Source of the DNA: Lytechinus pictus
Taxonomy: Eukaryota; Echinodermata; Echinoidea; Temnopleuroida; Toxopneustidae
Direction of reading: 5' to 3'
DNA length: 64,000 nucleotides
NCBI RefSeq assembly: GCF_037042905.1
Contig: NC_087251.1
Location: 42,280,373 to 42,344,372 of the forward strand
The first letter of the stretch is position 1, and every line of letters begins with the position of its first letter. A program made the position numbers and the translations under genes. Shown here in pieces: positions 1-9,984 of the stretch. The notes below the pieces were generated by a model that saw nothing but the letters and a program-made list of their open reading frames with translations, did not search any database and was not told the origin of the DNA.

Positions 1-688
1 CAGACTCCGCCGTTCAATCCGATACTGTACTGTATAGCCGGTATACAGATCGGCACGTGAGACAAGCGCAGAGGCGATGGATATGAATATTCATGAGCAG
101 GTATTGATGTCATTTGGTCTCAAGGTGGCGCTCTTCATTTTTTATATCAATTTCAAAATCTGCATCAAAAGAAAGCTCACTTGGCAAAATTTCTCTTCTT
201 TATATATTTTTTTGAGAATAAAAACAGTTCTTTTGGCCAATGCAATACATTTTATGGACTCAGAACTTGTTTATGAGTATTTTGAAAAGCGAAGAGTGAA
301 ATCTAAAAGAAAGTTTTGAAATAAACCAATGTCACAATTTACCTTTAACACATCAACTTCAGAACACTAGTATATTGATAATAAAACTTGTAGATATAGC
401 AGTCAAAGCATAAAATGAACTTCCACAGAAGAGTACATGTACCTTCTTCTAATAGAATTTCAGACCACCTTGAGGATGTTATGCTCAAAGCAAGGTTTTT
501 ATTTGACAACATTGGTCAAAGAGGAACATGGATTTAAATCTCAGAATACAACTCGTATCATTGGTTGATCAATAGTACTGTACAATACCCCATTCAGATA
601 TACGTTGACCAATTATTTCTTGTTGAAACACATATGTCTTTGTTAAAAATCTTGTAGGGTATAGAGAGCATGCTGATTCTATAGCTAT
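1..688. other. No gene seen
   Basis: AT-rich sequence with no convincing exon, splice-bounded ORF or structural RNA. The short ORF near 77-319 has no recognisable content. Confidence 0.5.
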
Positions 689-1114
689 CAGTGTTGTGTA
701 CCGAGGACGGCCTCGGGACCAGAATTTGCGTCCTCGGCCTCGAAGCCTGATGTCTCGACCTCGGTCGCTCTGTCTTGATGTCTCGGCTCCGAGGCCTGAC
801 AAATGCAGTCATTTCCAGCACATAAATTGTGTCCATCATCAACGCAATGTGAATTTCTAATGCACACACTATTATTAGATCTAGATTCCACCCCACCCCC
901 CCCCCCCTCTCTATAGATTATACCGGTAATATATATATATTTTGCCTGTTTTTTTAATTTATTCTATTTATTTATTTTCAATTTTTTACATTCATTTATT
1001 CATTTATTTATTTTTCTTGAGGGGGGGTCAATGGTCAATTGAATTCAACAAAAAAACATGCAAATTTTTTTAGCGGTCTCTGTCTCGGCTGACCCAGCCT
1101 AGGATACAACACTA
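689..1114. mobile_element. hAT-like non-autonomous element
   Basis: The ends are inverted: CAGTGTTGTGTACC on the left, and TAGTGTTGTATCC when the right end is reverse-complemented. They are flanked by an 8-bp duplication with one mismatch (ATAGCTAT at 681-688, ATAGTTAT at 1115-1122). An 8-bp duplication and CAG/TAG ends are hAT hallmarks. The left subterminal part repeats degenerate CTCGGCCTCG words, which could be transposase-binding repeats. No transposase is encoded. Confidence 0.6.
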
Positions 1115-1181
1115 ATAGTTATGCATTTAGATATGATTCACACATAGAAGTGTTGTATTGTCTAAATTAAAAAAAAAATGG

Positions 1182-1365
1182 TCTATTGAGAGACACATTC
1201 CTAACGTCGATGCATAAACTGTAAGCTCAAAAAAGCAAAAGTAGCCCCGGTATCGATCTGTCATTTTGTTTTCAATTTTGAAAGCAGGAGAACGAAAGCG
1301 ACATAACTTTCGCCTTTTTTGAGCTTACACTTTATGCATCGACGATAGTATTGTGTCTCGATAGA
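1182..1365. mobile_element. Foldback MITE, long terminal inverted repeats
   Basis: The outer ~55 bp on each side are imperfect inverted copies. Both contain CGTCGATGCATAAA followed by TGTAAGCTCAAAAAA, and both begin with TCTATYGAGA-like sequence. The 75-bp centre is unique and non-coding. No clear target duplication was seen, so the superfamily is not assigned. Confidence 0.65.
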
Positions 1366-1465
1366 TCTTCATCAATGTAATAGAGGCAAGTGCATAATTT
1401 TCCCCCTTTAATTTGGGGTGATATGGTGACCACAATTCTACCCCATTTGTCTGCCAACTAGCGCT

Positions 1466-1508
1466 AGCCCAGGAGCTGTCCGTGTAATACACGGGCAGCT
1501 CCTGGGCT
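1466..1508. repeat. Near-perfect 43-nt hairpin
   Basis: The left arm begins AGCCCAGGAGCTG and the right arm ends CAGCTCCTGGGCT. They form a 20-bp stem with one mismatch around the loop AAT. A second GC-rich imperfect repeat follows at 1509-1540. It may be the remnant of a palindromic mobile element. No promoter or terminator role is inferred in a eukaryote. Confidence 0.6.
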
Positions 1509-1514
1509 GCAGCC

Positions 1515-1977
1515 CGTACAGCGGGCCGCAGTTGCCTGGGTTACTCGAAATCTATCACAAAATCAGATTTTGTATAGAGTCTAGATCTAGAAGTACTTAG
1601 ATCCTCTAAAAAAGGCCCAAATTTTTGCTAACTGACTCACAGCTTTCAAAAAAAAAAAATTTTGCCTTTTTTTTATTACTGTCTGGCCACCAAACTGTTT
1701 ATACTCGCAAGCCACCCACCCCCCTGAAAACTAAAAGAAAAACAATCCCTCACAGTTACAGAGTACAATATTTGTGACAGTCACCCCCCCCCAAAAAAAA
1801 AAAAAAAAAAAAAAAACATGCCAAAGCCGAGGCCAAACATGAGCGTGAATACCAATCAACACCCATCAATGCTCCTCGATTCTTGACTGTATTTTTGTCG
1901 CCCACAACAACCCAAGCCACAAAAAAATAAAGGCTCACTCTCACACAGCTGTTCACATATCGCACTGAATTAGGTAA
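1515..1977. other. Non-coding, poly-C/poly-A tract
   Basis: No gene seen. It contains a C10-A24 homopolymer tract around 1784-1816, which is likely polymorphic in length. Confidence 0.5.
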
Positions 1978-2654
1978 TTAGTGGGTTTTCGCCCAGCGTC
2001 GTACGACGTAGAACGTACGTGTGCAAAAATCGCCAACTTTCATGGAAACAGAGGCCCGAGCGTTCTTGAGCTCAAATCACGGACGGTTCTTCCGCAAATT
2101 AGCGGGCGTCCGCATTAGAACGTAGGATTTGTCAACAGCCGTCAACAGCCAATCAGATCGCTTGTAGAGCGAGCAAGCTGAGCCGATCGATGTAAACACA
2201 TTCGCCCATCGCGTGCATGCACATGTTGTACTCTACTCTGACTACACTGATAGCTGAAAGCTTCAAAACATGGACTCGAATGCGAGTTTTTCGGTGAGTA
2301 CCATTTCAATTATACTAAAATCAAGCTAAGTATAATTTCAAAATGTTACAGTAGAAGTTTAAACGAGTATGATTATTGAAATATGATTGAAAAGCCGTTG
2401 CATGGCTCGGCCGGTCGACGACGCGACTGCAAGACACATGGCACTGCCAGTTGTGTGCACATAGTAGGAACATATACAATGCACATGTTGGCGTGTCAAC
2501 ATTACATGCCAACCATGCCAGCCGGTCGATCCGGCCGCGTTCAGCGATTTGCGAAACTGCTTACAAGCGAGAGTTGAGCGCGACGGACGCACTAACAAAG
2601 AGATCGTTCTACGTCGTAGATAGCGTCGTACGACGCTGGGCGAAAACCCACTAA
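1978..2654. mobile_element. Harbinger-like non-autonomous DNA transposon
   Basis: Perfect 31-bp terminal inverted repeats start TTAGTGGGTTTTCGCC and end in the palindrome CGTCGTACGACG. They are flanked by the 3-bp duplication TAA (1975-1977 and 2655-2657), the target-site type of PIF/Harbinger elements. The 677-bp interior encodes no transposase. At 2271 an ATG opens an eight-codon frame ending in a consensus donor (TTTTTCG then GTGAGTACC), as if the first exon of an autonomous parent had been retained. Superfamily assignment rests on TSD length and TIRs only. Confidence 0.7.
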
Positions 2655-2657
2655 TAA

Positions 2658-4377
2658 AGACTAAAGTCAGAAAGAAAGACAGATGCAACTCAAGTCGCAA
2701 CGCCGCTCATTCGAGCTCCACCCCGGCCCCACACACATCAACACTACTGCCGTGTACTACGCCGAAGCTCCGTGATAGCGACCACTCGGCATCTCGATGA
2801 TGCCTCCACGATATCCCCGGGCAAAATGCATTTTTACCTCGTAGAAAACGATGGAAATATGATATGTATTATCAATGTCATTCTTTTGGAAGTGATTTAT
2901 TTACTACTTTATCAAATGATGTAATAATTGAATAAATACAATAATTAGAAAGTACTTACATCTCCGATTCAAATTTTACTTCAATTCTGTCACCATCAAC
3001 ATTTTATCGCAGACGACGTGTGTGAAGAAAAAAACCGGCTGTTAGCTGCAAATCAGGCTCGTTCACGAACTATTTTTCATTTATTTATTTTTATTTACGA
3101 TAACAATTTGTTATTGCTTTTATGAAACGGATATTTGCAACTATACAAGATTTGTCATAGATATGGGAGATGTTACAGTTGCAAGCAAAGACCTTATAAT
3201 ATATTACTAGACCGAAAGCTGCGTGCGCGTTCAGCACAAAACAAATGAGATTAGGCTCCGCCTACCGCGATCATTTGAAGACAAAAATAAGCCCTCATTG
3301 ACATTCATGAGCATGAAGATATTCATAATCCGGCCTTTTCATTGGCTAAGAGCGTCATTAATACGCGATTTCCCCGATTCCTTGTCATCGATACTAGTGG
3401 TATCGTGTTACAGAAATAATTATTCATTTGACCTCATTACGTCATCTAATTTATTCATTCTGAAACTTTTCTTTCCACACACAAAATGGACCTACGAACA
3501 CTCCGGTGAGTACGTATAAATTGATATAACCACATGAATTCAGTGGACTATTTACACATTTCACACTGTATTTTGTGATCTTAGGTTATTTCTTTAACAA
3601 ATTAGAGAGTTTGCTATCATTCTTCTGTTAAAGGAAAGCAGAATTTGGTCTTTGAAATTGAAGTTAGATTGTCATCGTCGCACAGTGCAGCCAGTATGTT
3701 GCTTGCAGTGTATTTTGTACGGGCTCCTAGCCGGCTGGGAATCGAGAGATAATCGGGCTGGTTTGGTTCACCTCCAACAAGGACCAACCCACGATTGATT
3801 AAAACAAGAAGAATGAGGCTTCTTTTTGTACACTGTAACGTTAGATCTAGAGGGAGATCTGCATCTGTCTTCAGTAGATCGAGACTCAGTCAGGAATAAA
3901 CTGTGAAGCGGAGTGTGGATGAAGATACGCCTGTCATGCCTGTCATTGACATTGTGTCAGTCCTCACTTTCAGATCTAGGCCTAGGCCTATATGTATATC
4001 AAATTTATTGTGCATAACTTCAGGCTTCTGCATTTAGCCCCCGCCATTTTAACTCTTATTGTTATTCATAAATATATAGACTCGGTCTTAGAAATAACAT
4101 GCTGCTCTGCATGTTTGTTTTATTATCAATAGATCTATGACCTAGATCTTCTTAATCATAGGCCCTACTTACTTTATCATGTTTATACTTAGATCTAGGC
4201 TACTTTACTTTTATTTATTCATCGATGCTATCATTTTATCAAGAGCTAGGCCTACCTAATTAAAATCTAGTCTAACTTATACTTTCCCAACCCTCGATAC
4301 TTACCCCCAGGGCTTATGATCTAGGTCTGTAATTTAGGCCTAGATCTAGGTCTTGGCCTAAACGACTCCATTTACAT
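2658..4377 (+). other. Promoter-like region and candidate first exon (3486-3505)
   Basis: No long ORF. 3300-3480 has an inverted CCAAT box (CATTGGCTAAG near 3340) and a CRE-like ATTACGTCAT near 3440. ATG at 3486 then opens seven codons ending in a consensus donor (CTCCG then GTGAGTACG). In phase this could splice to 19822-19916, which has good splice sites and one open frame (MVQDDDHKCMHHFADSHP within it), and then to 21472, where a stop follows at once. That would give a 41-residue product. I do not recognise it. 3940-4377 is rich in AGATCTAGGCCTA words. Confidence 0.2.
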
Positions 4378-4803
4378 TGTTGTTCGAGTGCTCAGTTCGA
4401 ACAATCTTAAAAGTGGAAATGTACTGCACAAAAGACGAAATACATGCATCACATATATTCAGTCAAAAGTATATTGACTCACCGTAAGTTCTGTCCCACG
4501 ATGAATCCAGTAGAACAACTGAACAGGTAGAAAACAGCAATATAACTCAGCAATAACAACAGTATAACTTCTCAATAGGTTGGTTCCAGTACATCTCTCA
4601 GCAGTATCCAAAGATGGCGATGCCGTCCGCATCCTCCATCACGGGGTGTCGAATCCCTGCTTCTGATTGGTCACCTCTGGTGAAGTTGCACGCGGCACTA
4701 CATCTTGGCTTGCCATGAGGTCTCCAGCAGCAGACGACGATGGTAGCAGACGACAAGGATCAGTAGCTGAAAACGCCAAATCGGCCTGGCCGTTTTCACT
4801 ACA
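4378..4803 (-). repeat. 3' LTR
   Basis: 426 bp. In element orientation it begins TGTAGTGAAAACGG and ends GAACAACA, with TG..CA termini. It appears identical to the 5' LTR at 18770-19195. The target duplication ACAT lies at 4374-4377. Confidence 0.97.
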
Positions 4804-6102
4804 CTGCTCCCTTCCCAATTTTTTGAGGATCGATACGGGGATCTCTGAAGAAGCACTCAAACTCTGGATGAGCAAGACCGTTGGAACCCGAAAGAAAGTC
4901 CCTCGGCCATGGCTACACCCATGAGGAATGCCAACAACCCCTATCTGAACCTAGCCAAAACACAGCAATCAGTAGTTCTGTTAACCACCTTCGGAAACTG
5001 CTCACTCGGCACCCCCGCTTGGACATTGGGTCCTCACTAGAGCTTCCGCAGAGCACAGAGTATCCATGACTCAACGGGATAAGAGCAAGGCTCCATTATC
5101 TAGACCGGAGTCATAGGCGAACCAAACCTAGTATTCACTTCCCATAAACTTCCCAGGGGCTGCAAATTATGCCATGCCAGCCCACTGGGTAAACCACTAA
5201 CCCAGTGCTTGGATACAAATCCTACGCACTCTAACTCTTCGACAACATCCTGAACTATCTAGAGCAAGAATCTAAGTTATGCAAAACGCACTACATCAGA
5301 CGGCAACAAGTCGCGAACATCCACCTGTATAAAATATACAACAGGGACGGCGCTCGTGTTCCAGATATTCTCGAAGAATTATCCCAGAAGAGGAGAATTC
5401 TCCATCTTCATGGCAAGTAATTACTGGCAAGTGGAACCGTAAGTTCCAGGCTTACACACTTCATTCTAGCATGATCGGACACAATCCGAGACTAGTCACC
5501 AAAAGAAACTCTTTCCATAGAGAAGCCCAGCCTACAACAAGCTCAGAGCAATGCTATTGACAATCCAGTACTGCACCACCAAAGCAGGGTTATCAGCATG
5601 TGGCAACTGCAATGCTCGGAGATCATTATGGAAAATTCTGAGTATCCATCTCGCCCTGGAAAGAACATCCTTTGTAAACCCATCTCGAACATGTTCATGG
5701 TACGGCTGCACAATCCAGCTGCCGACCATACCTCAAGAAGTATTCTCCTTAACTGTCGTGGCGTTGGCAAAGAAGAATTCTTCTTGCCAGCCACTGCCAC
5801 AGTAAGAGAAGACGGAAGCGAAACATGAAATATAACACCCGGTGCCTCAGGGTATATACTTAAATCACTTCACGATCATCCACTTCTGACACAGTATGGA
5901 GCGTCGTTTTGGTGCTGATGACCCTTTGGAAATAGCACACAGAAGGATGCATCTCATCTTATAAGTACACCATCAGGGAAGAGTAGAAGCTTCATGCAGC
6001 TACTTAACATCACACCTGAAGTCAGGTAAAACGTTCCCTTACACTACTTCTTGTGATGTCAGCCAATCATCGGCGAGTAAAGCTACTATGAATAGACGGC
6101 TG
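4804..6102 (-). other. 3' untranslated tail with inverted coding remnants
   Basis: No minus-strand gene is seen in this 1.3 kb. On the plus strand, opposite to the element, 5896-5940 encodes 15 codons (MERRFGADDPLEIAH). They match Gag residues 471-485 of the same element at 13 of 15 positions, while nearly every codon differs at the third base. About 20 codons further on, KTFP recurs at close to the Gag spacing. A second open plus-strand stretch of about 60 codons lies at 5237-5418, unrecognised. The tail therefore seems to contain an old inverted piece of a related element. Confidence 0.6.
4807..4816 (-). promoter_or_regulatory. Polypurine tract
   Basis: On the minus strand GGGAAGGGAG lies three bases before the 3' LTR, preceded by an A6 run. 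This is the expected position and composition of the plus-strand primer for LTR-element reverse transcription. Confidence 0.75.
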
Positions 6103-9100
6103 CTACTCTGGCAGATCATACAGCCTCCGGGCGTTTGCATTCGCCACAGTGACCACCTCCGCAAAGGTCTCCCCCCTTCTCATGGCTATCTCCTGAGCGA
6201 GCTCACCTAAATACATCGGTGTATTCGCCACAAGGGATCGCTCCGGTTTAAAATAAGGAGCGTCCGTTTCCAGAAGCAACCTTTCGATAGGGGTGTCCCT
6301 CAGCGCCTCATCCTGGGGGCCAGTGAATTCTCTCACCTTCCCAGTGAAGCCGAAGTGCGCTTGGGGAAATGCTTCGGACCATGTTCTCCGCTCCTCTTTA
6401 ACAAGTGTGCAGCAATGGAGGTGAATCCTCTGTTGGCGGGAACAATGTTCAACCAGCAATCGTCGGACATCTCGACTGATAGCAGTAGCACATGGATCCC
6501 CGGATGACCCACATAGATGTAGGATTAACACCTTATTCCCTATGGGCATTCCCAGAATCTGGACCAACATGTTGATCTGCTGCTCCCAAGTCGTGTCCGG
6601 GATAGAGAAGTCCAGGCCCAGCTCAGAGACACCACAAATCCGCTGGCTGGCCAATAGCGATCGCAGTCTACTCATCGTCTTCATAGTCACATTAGTGGCC
6701 TTCTTTGGATGAATACCAACTGCCACCTTCCAACGGGGGTCCTCTGGATACCAGATTCTTCCCCACCGTTGGGGGTCACAATAGTTAAGTATCCCTCCGG
6801 TCACACGCACCGGTTTCAATGGTAACCGCCCGGGACAAGCTCGAAGAGCAGAAACCCCTCGCATTCCCAGGTATTGCTCCATTCTGTCCAGGTGTAAGTG
6901 ACTATCAATGACGATTGGAAGTCTATCCCCCTCATACTCCACCGGTGCTAGGCTAATTCGCCCCGCACGGCTAATGCCTGTCTCGACAGATTCGGATGAC
7001 CTTGGTCTAACCACAGGAGAAGGTGACGCAACAGGAGACTCGTCTCTCTGCCATTCACCAACCTGGCCCCGCGGTGTAGCCGATGTAGCAATTGCCCCCT
7101 CAGCTCCCAACGGAACCTCTGATACCCCTGGGGTTATTAACTCGGCAGCCTCAACCTGACTCACTGAAGGAGCCTGGGAGTCCTCGAGTTCCTCAACAGA
7201 GATTATCCGAACTACTTCCACCCTCTGGAAAGACTCGACAACTTCAGTTTGTGTATTAGGCTTGGGCGAGACAGCTCCAAACCTTGGGAAACCTTCGGCC
7301 AAACTCAACCTAGGTTTCCGCTCCGGGGATGGTTGGGCAATTGTGGGCACTGCCATTCTTTGAGGGAGGAAGTTGCCCAGCCCTCGTAACACAGCAGGCG
7401 GCCTCACCACCCCAGAAGTACCTGGTTGAAACGGAATACCAGCTCTAATGAACCCCTGTTCAAATGCAGAACGATGGAAGCCTAATGACGGGTTAACTAA
7501 TAACTCCCTCCAATGTTCTTCTGGTGTTGGGTCTGACAAACCTTGTGCAGACACATCGCCCAATTTAGATCCAGCGGAAGGGAAGTTCATTCGGGAGTTG
7601 ATAAGCAACTCCTCAGAACATTCACCTGGCTTTAGATCTGGAACAGGTGACTCACTCTGCACCTCCATGGGAATCTCTGACAACTCCTCAGAGAATGCCT
7701 CTACCAACGGAGGAATAGAGCTGGTCTCATCTGCAGCATCCGCTTCTTCCGACTTACTCATGGCAGCGTTCGCCTTGTCGGGCCGACTGGCTGTCGCGGA
7801 AATCTCATGTGTAACTGGTCTACCAGCTGCCGCGGGAATCTCTCGCGTATCTGGTCTACCGGCAGCCGCGGGAATCTCACGCGTCTCTTGCCTACCAGCT
7901 GCCGCAGGAACTTCGCGTGTATCTGGCCTACCAGCTGCCGCAGGAACTTCGCGCCGGTCCAGACGAATAGCTGCTTCAGGAACTTCACTTGTGCTTAAGC
8001 TTCCCAGCCTCTGTATACGGTCGTGGTCCTCGCGTCCCAGCCTTCCAACAAGAAAACCCAGGACTCTCCAATGAAGGAGTGCTACCCAGGAACTCAAGGG
8101 ACGTAGGCCTATTGGGACCGAGCATACCCAGCCCCGATTCCTCGCAAAGGCGACCATCTCGGCCTGCCCTCGCTGCGCGAGTATCCCCACAGGGTCCGGA
8201 CGTTCTAGGTCGACAAACCGACACAGAGCATCCAATGACCTCGTACCGATTAAACAAAGGGAGATCTCCCTCAGCACTTCCTCTCGCAACCCACTAAGCT
8301 CCGGGCGAGGATAGACGCTGCCCTTATGCTCCTGGAAGCACTCCGGCATATGAGAATAAACATGCCATTTCAGCTTCCCAGCGATCGCCCCACAACCTGG
8401 TATTAAACAGGGCTTCTTATAATAGCGGCCCCTCTTTTCCGGTATTTCATGGGTTGGGGCCTCTGAAGGCATGGAGGAAAACCCAGCGTGGGTCTTTCTT
8501 CCACCTGCAGGGGGCCCACCGCGGTTACGACTGCGGGAGCGGTTCCGCTTCCGGGACTCATCCCTACCCTGATGCGAACCTTGTGTGGTTGGGTGGACAT
8601 TCCGGTCCGCCCCAACTGAAGACTGCCTGGGAGCCGGTCCGGGAGGCGGCCCGGCAAATTCGCCCCGCCTTTCCTCTCGAGGACGGCTCACTCTGGCAGC
8701 TGAAGCTAGATGCGGACGATCGCCCGGCCTGGCTTCGGATGTTCCGCTCCGAGTGGAGGCAGTGGGAGTTGGGCCATCACTTTCGCTCTGCCTCGCTCCT
8801 GCCGTGCCACTCTGAGTAGACGCATTTGGAGTTGGGCGAGCATCCTCGCTCTGCCTCCCTCCTGATCTTTCTGTCTGAGTGGGCGAACTAGGAGCCGGTT
8901 GGGCACCTTCGCCCTCCCTGGCTGCTGGCTCACCTCTCTGAGTAGATGCTCCGTAGGTGGAGCGAGCACTTCCGCTCTGCCCGGCACCTGAGCCACTACT
9001 CCGTGTAGAAGCTGGGGTCGAGCGAACATCATCGCTCCGCTCAGTTTCTCGCTGATTATTTCTGCTCTGCGGCTGGCCAGAGGTTGGGCGATTGGCATTA

Positions 9101-9840
9101 GCCTGCCCGCCTTGTGGCTTGTTACCAGGCGCGGGCCTCTTCTTACGTCTCCCACCACGGGGACGCCTCCCACGCCCAGATTGCCCAGAGCTAGAAGCAC
9201 CAGTCGGCTGACGGAAAGTCCCGCTGGATGCCCTTCCAGCCGGCGGGTTGGCTGGGTGAACTCCACCTTGCCTTCCTGCCGCTGCATTAGCGGAACCTGC
9301 CGACTGGCCGCTTGCCGACGCGTTGGGTGATGCCGGCGGGCGAGGCACTCCACTCCGCCTGCCTGCCGCAACGTCCGCGTATGAGGCCGACTGGCGAAAT
9401 CCCCCGCCCTGACTGCCTCGCTGGCCGCGGTTCTGATAGGGCCTGGGAGCCGGAATCTCCTCACCCGGGGTCCAGAACTCCTCGTCCCTATCCGGAGGGA
9501 TGGACCACGCGTCCATTCCATTTTCAGGTACGTTGCGGTGCCCCTCAATGTTGGGGACATTTAACAATACCCATTCGCGGTCTTTGAAAGTGGTTCGTAA
9601 CAACCAATACTGGAGGCAGGTTATCCACCTCCAGTCCCTACGCCTGAATGCAAAGCCATGTTGCTTTACGGCCAAGCATTCAAACGCCATTGGTGACATT
9701 TTTGTCGCCGAACGGCACACAAATGAAGGGTGGAGCAAAATGCCCGCATCTGTGGCCCCCCACACCCTTCTCCTCACTTGCTCCTCGTAATCTTCTCCCT
9801 CCTCCTCCGCACGTCTAGGTCGTCTTGGCCATCGGGGCAT
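6103..9840 (-). CDS. ORF3: disordered/zinc-finger protein with C-terminal TatD nuclease
   Basis: 1245 residues. A basic N-terminal part (1-125) precedes a long low-complexity Gly/Ser/Pro/Arg region (125-470). A C2H2-like zinc finger follows (C478, C483, H493, H497), then five 12-residue EVPAAAGRPDTR-type repeats (629-688), an acidic linker and a TatD-family TIM-barrel domain (974-1245). The TatD metal ligands are visible: HLH (H981, H983), GIHP (H1044), SELGLD (E1073), LHLC (H1108), LHCC (H1142) and LLLETDAPY (D1193). TatD proteins are metal-dependent nucleases. The nearest animal relative by layout is TATDN2, which also has a long unstructured N-terminus. It lies in the same frame as pol but beyond a stop. 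A splice acceptor 7 nt before the ATG suggests a subgenomic mRNA. A role in processing cDNA, R-loops or RNA is inference. Confidence 0.92.
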   Translation of the reverse strand: MPRWPRRPRRAEEEGEDYEEQVRRRVWGATDAGILLHPSFVCRSATKMSPMAFECLAVKQHGFAFRRRDWRWITCLQYWLLRTTFKDREWVLLNVPNIEGHRNVPENGMDAWSIPPDRDEEFWTPGEEIPAPRPYQNRGQRGSQGGGFRQSASYADVAAGRRSGVPRPPASPNASASGQSAGSANAAAGRQGGVHPANPPAGRASSGTFRQPTGASSSGQSGRGRRPRGGRRKKRPAPGNKPQGGQANANRPTSGQPQSRNNQRETERSDDVRSTPASTRSSGSGAGQSGSARSTYGASTQRGEPAAREGEGAQPAPSSPTQTERSGGRQSEDARPTPNASTQSGTAGARQSESDGPTPTASTRSGTSEARPGDRPHLASAARVSRPREERRGEFAGPPPGPAPRQSSVGADRNVHPTTQGSHQGRDESRKRNRSRSRNRGGPPAGGRKTHAGFSSMPSEAPTHEIPEKRGRYYKKPCLIPGCGAIAGKLKWHVYSHMPECFQEHKGSVYPRPELSGLREEVLREISLCLIGTRSLDALCRFVDLERPDPVGILAQRGQAEMVAFARNRGWVCSVPIGLRPLSSWVALLHWRVLGFLVGRLGREDHDRIQRLGSLSTSEVPEAAIRLDRREVPAAAGRPDTREVPAAAGRQETREIPAAAGRPDTREIPAAAGRPVTHEISATASRPDKANAAMSKSEEADAADETSSIPPLVEAFSEELSEIPMEVQSESPVPDLKPGECSEELLINSRMNFPSAGSKLGDVSAQGLSDPTPEEHWRELLVNPSLGFHRSAFEQGFIRAGIPFQPGTSGVVRPPAVLRGLGNFLPQRMAVPTIAQPSPERKPRLSLAEGFPRFGAVSPKPNTQTEVVESFQRVEVVRIISVEELEDSQAPSVSQVEAAELITPGVSEVPLGAEGAIATSATPRGQVGEWQRDESPVASPSPVVRPRSSESVETGISRAGRISLAPVEYEGDRLPIVIDSHLHLDRMEQYLGMRGVSALRACPGRLPLKPVRVTGGILNYCDPQRWGRIWYPEDPRWKVAVGIHPKKATNVTMKTMSRLRSLLASQRICGVSELGLDFSIPDTTWEQQINMLVQILGMPIGNKVLILHLCGSSGDPCATAISRDVRRLLVEHCSRQQRIHLHCCTLVKEERRTWSEAFPQAHFGFTGKVREFTGPQDEALRDTPIERLLLETDAPYFKPERSLVANTPMYLGELAQEIAMRRGETFAEVVTVANANARRLYDLPE

Positions 9841-9848
9841 CTTCGGAT

Positions 9849-9850
9849 CT
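9849..9850 (-). promoter_or_regulatory. Splice acceptor before ORF3
   Basis: On the minus strand a branch-like TTCTAAT, then CCCCTCTGTTTGTATTTCAG, lies directly before ATCCGAAG-ATG of ORF3. Pyrimidine tract, AG and spacing are all near consensus. Retroviral env is expressed this way, from a spliced subgenomic RNA. By analogy ORF3 would be read from such an RNA. The predicted donor is in the LTR. Confidence 0.6.
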
Positions 9851-9984
9851 GAAATACAAACAGAGGGGAAAACACCATTAGAATTTGGAAATAACTTCCC
9901 TCTGTCTTATCTCCCAGACCCCATAAATAATATACCAAGACCCACATGTCCATTAGAGGTTCTTGAGAAAAGGAGTGGATTTCC

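Noticed and set aside
569..896. Arg-rich minus-strand ORFs near 700
   Set aside because: Produced by the degenerate CTCGG repeats of a hAT-like element.
4639..4924. ORFs spanning the 3' LTR edge
   Set aside because: The same LTR frame appears in both LTRs and reads into unrelated flanks. No evidence of a protein.
7448..8819. Plus-strand and alternate-frame ORFs of 80-280 codons opposite ORF3
   Set aside because: They mirror the GC-rich, repetitive ORF3 coding strand and show no domain of their own.
6103..9840. ORF3 as an envelope gene
   Set aside because: The position fits, but there is no signal peptide, fusion peptide or membrane anchor. The C-terminus is a soluble TatD barrel.
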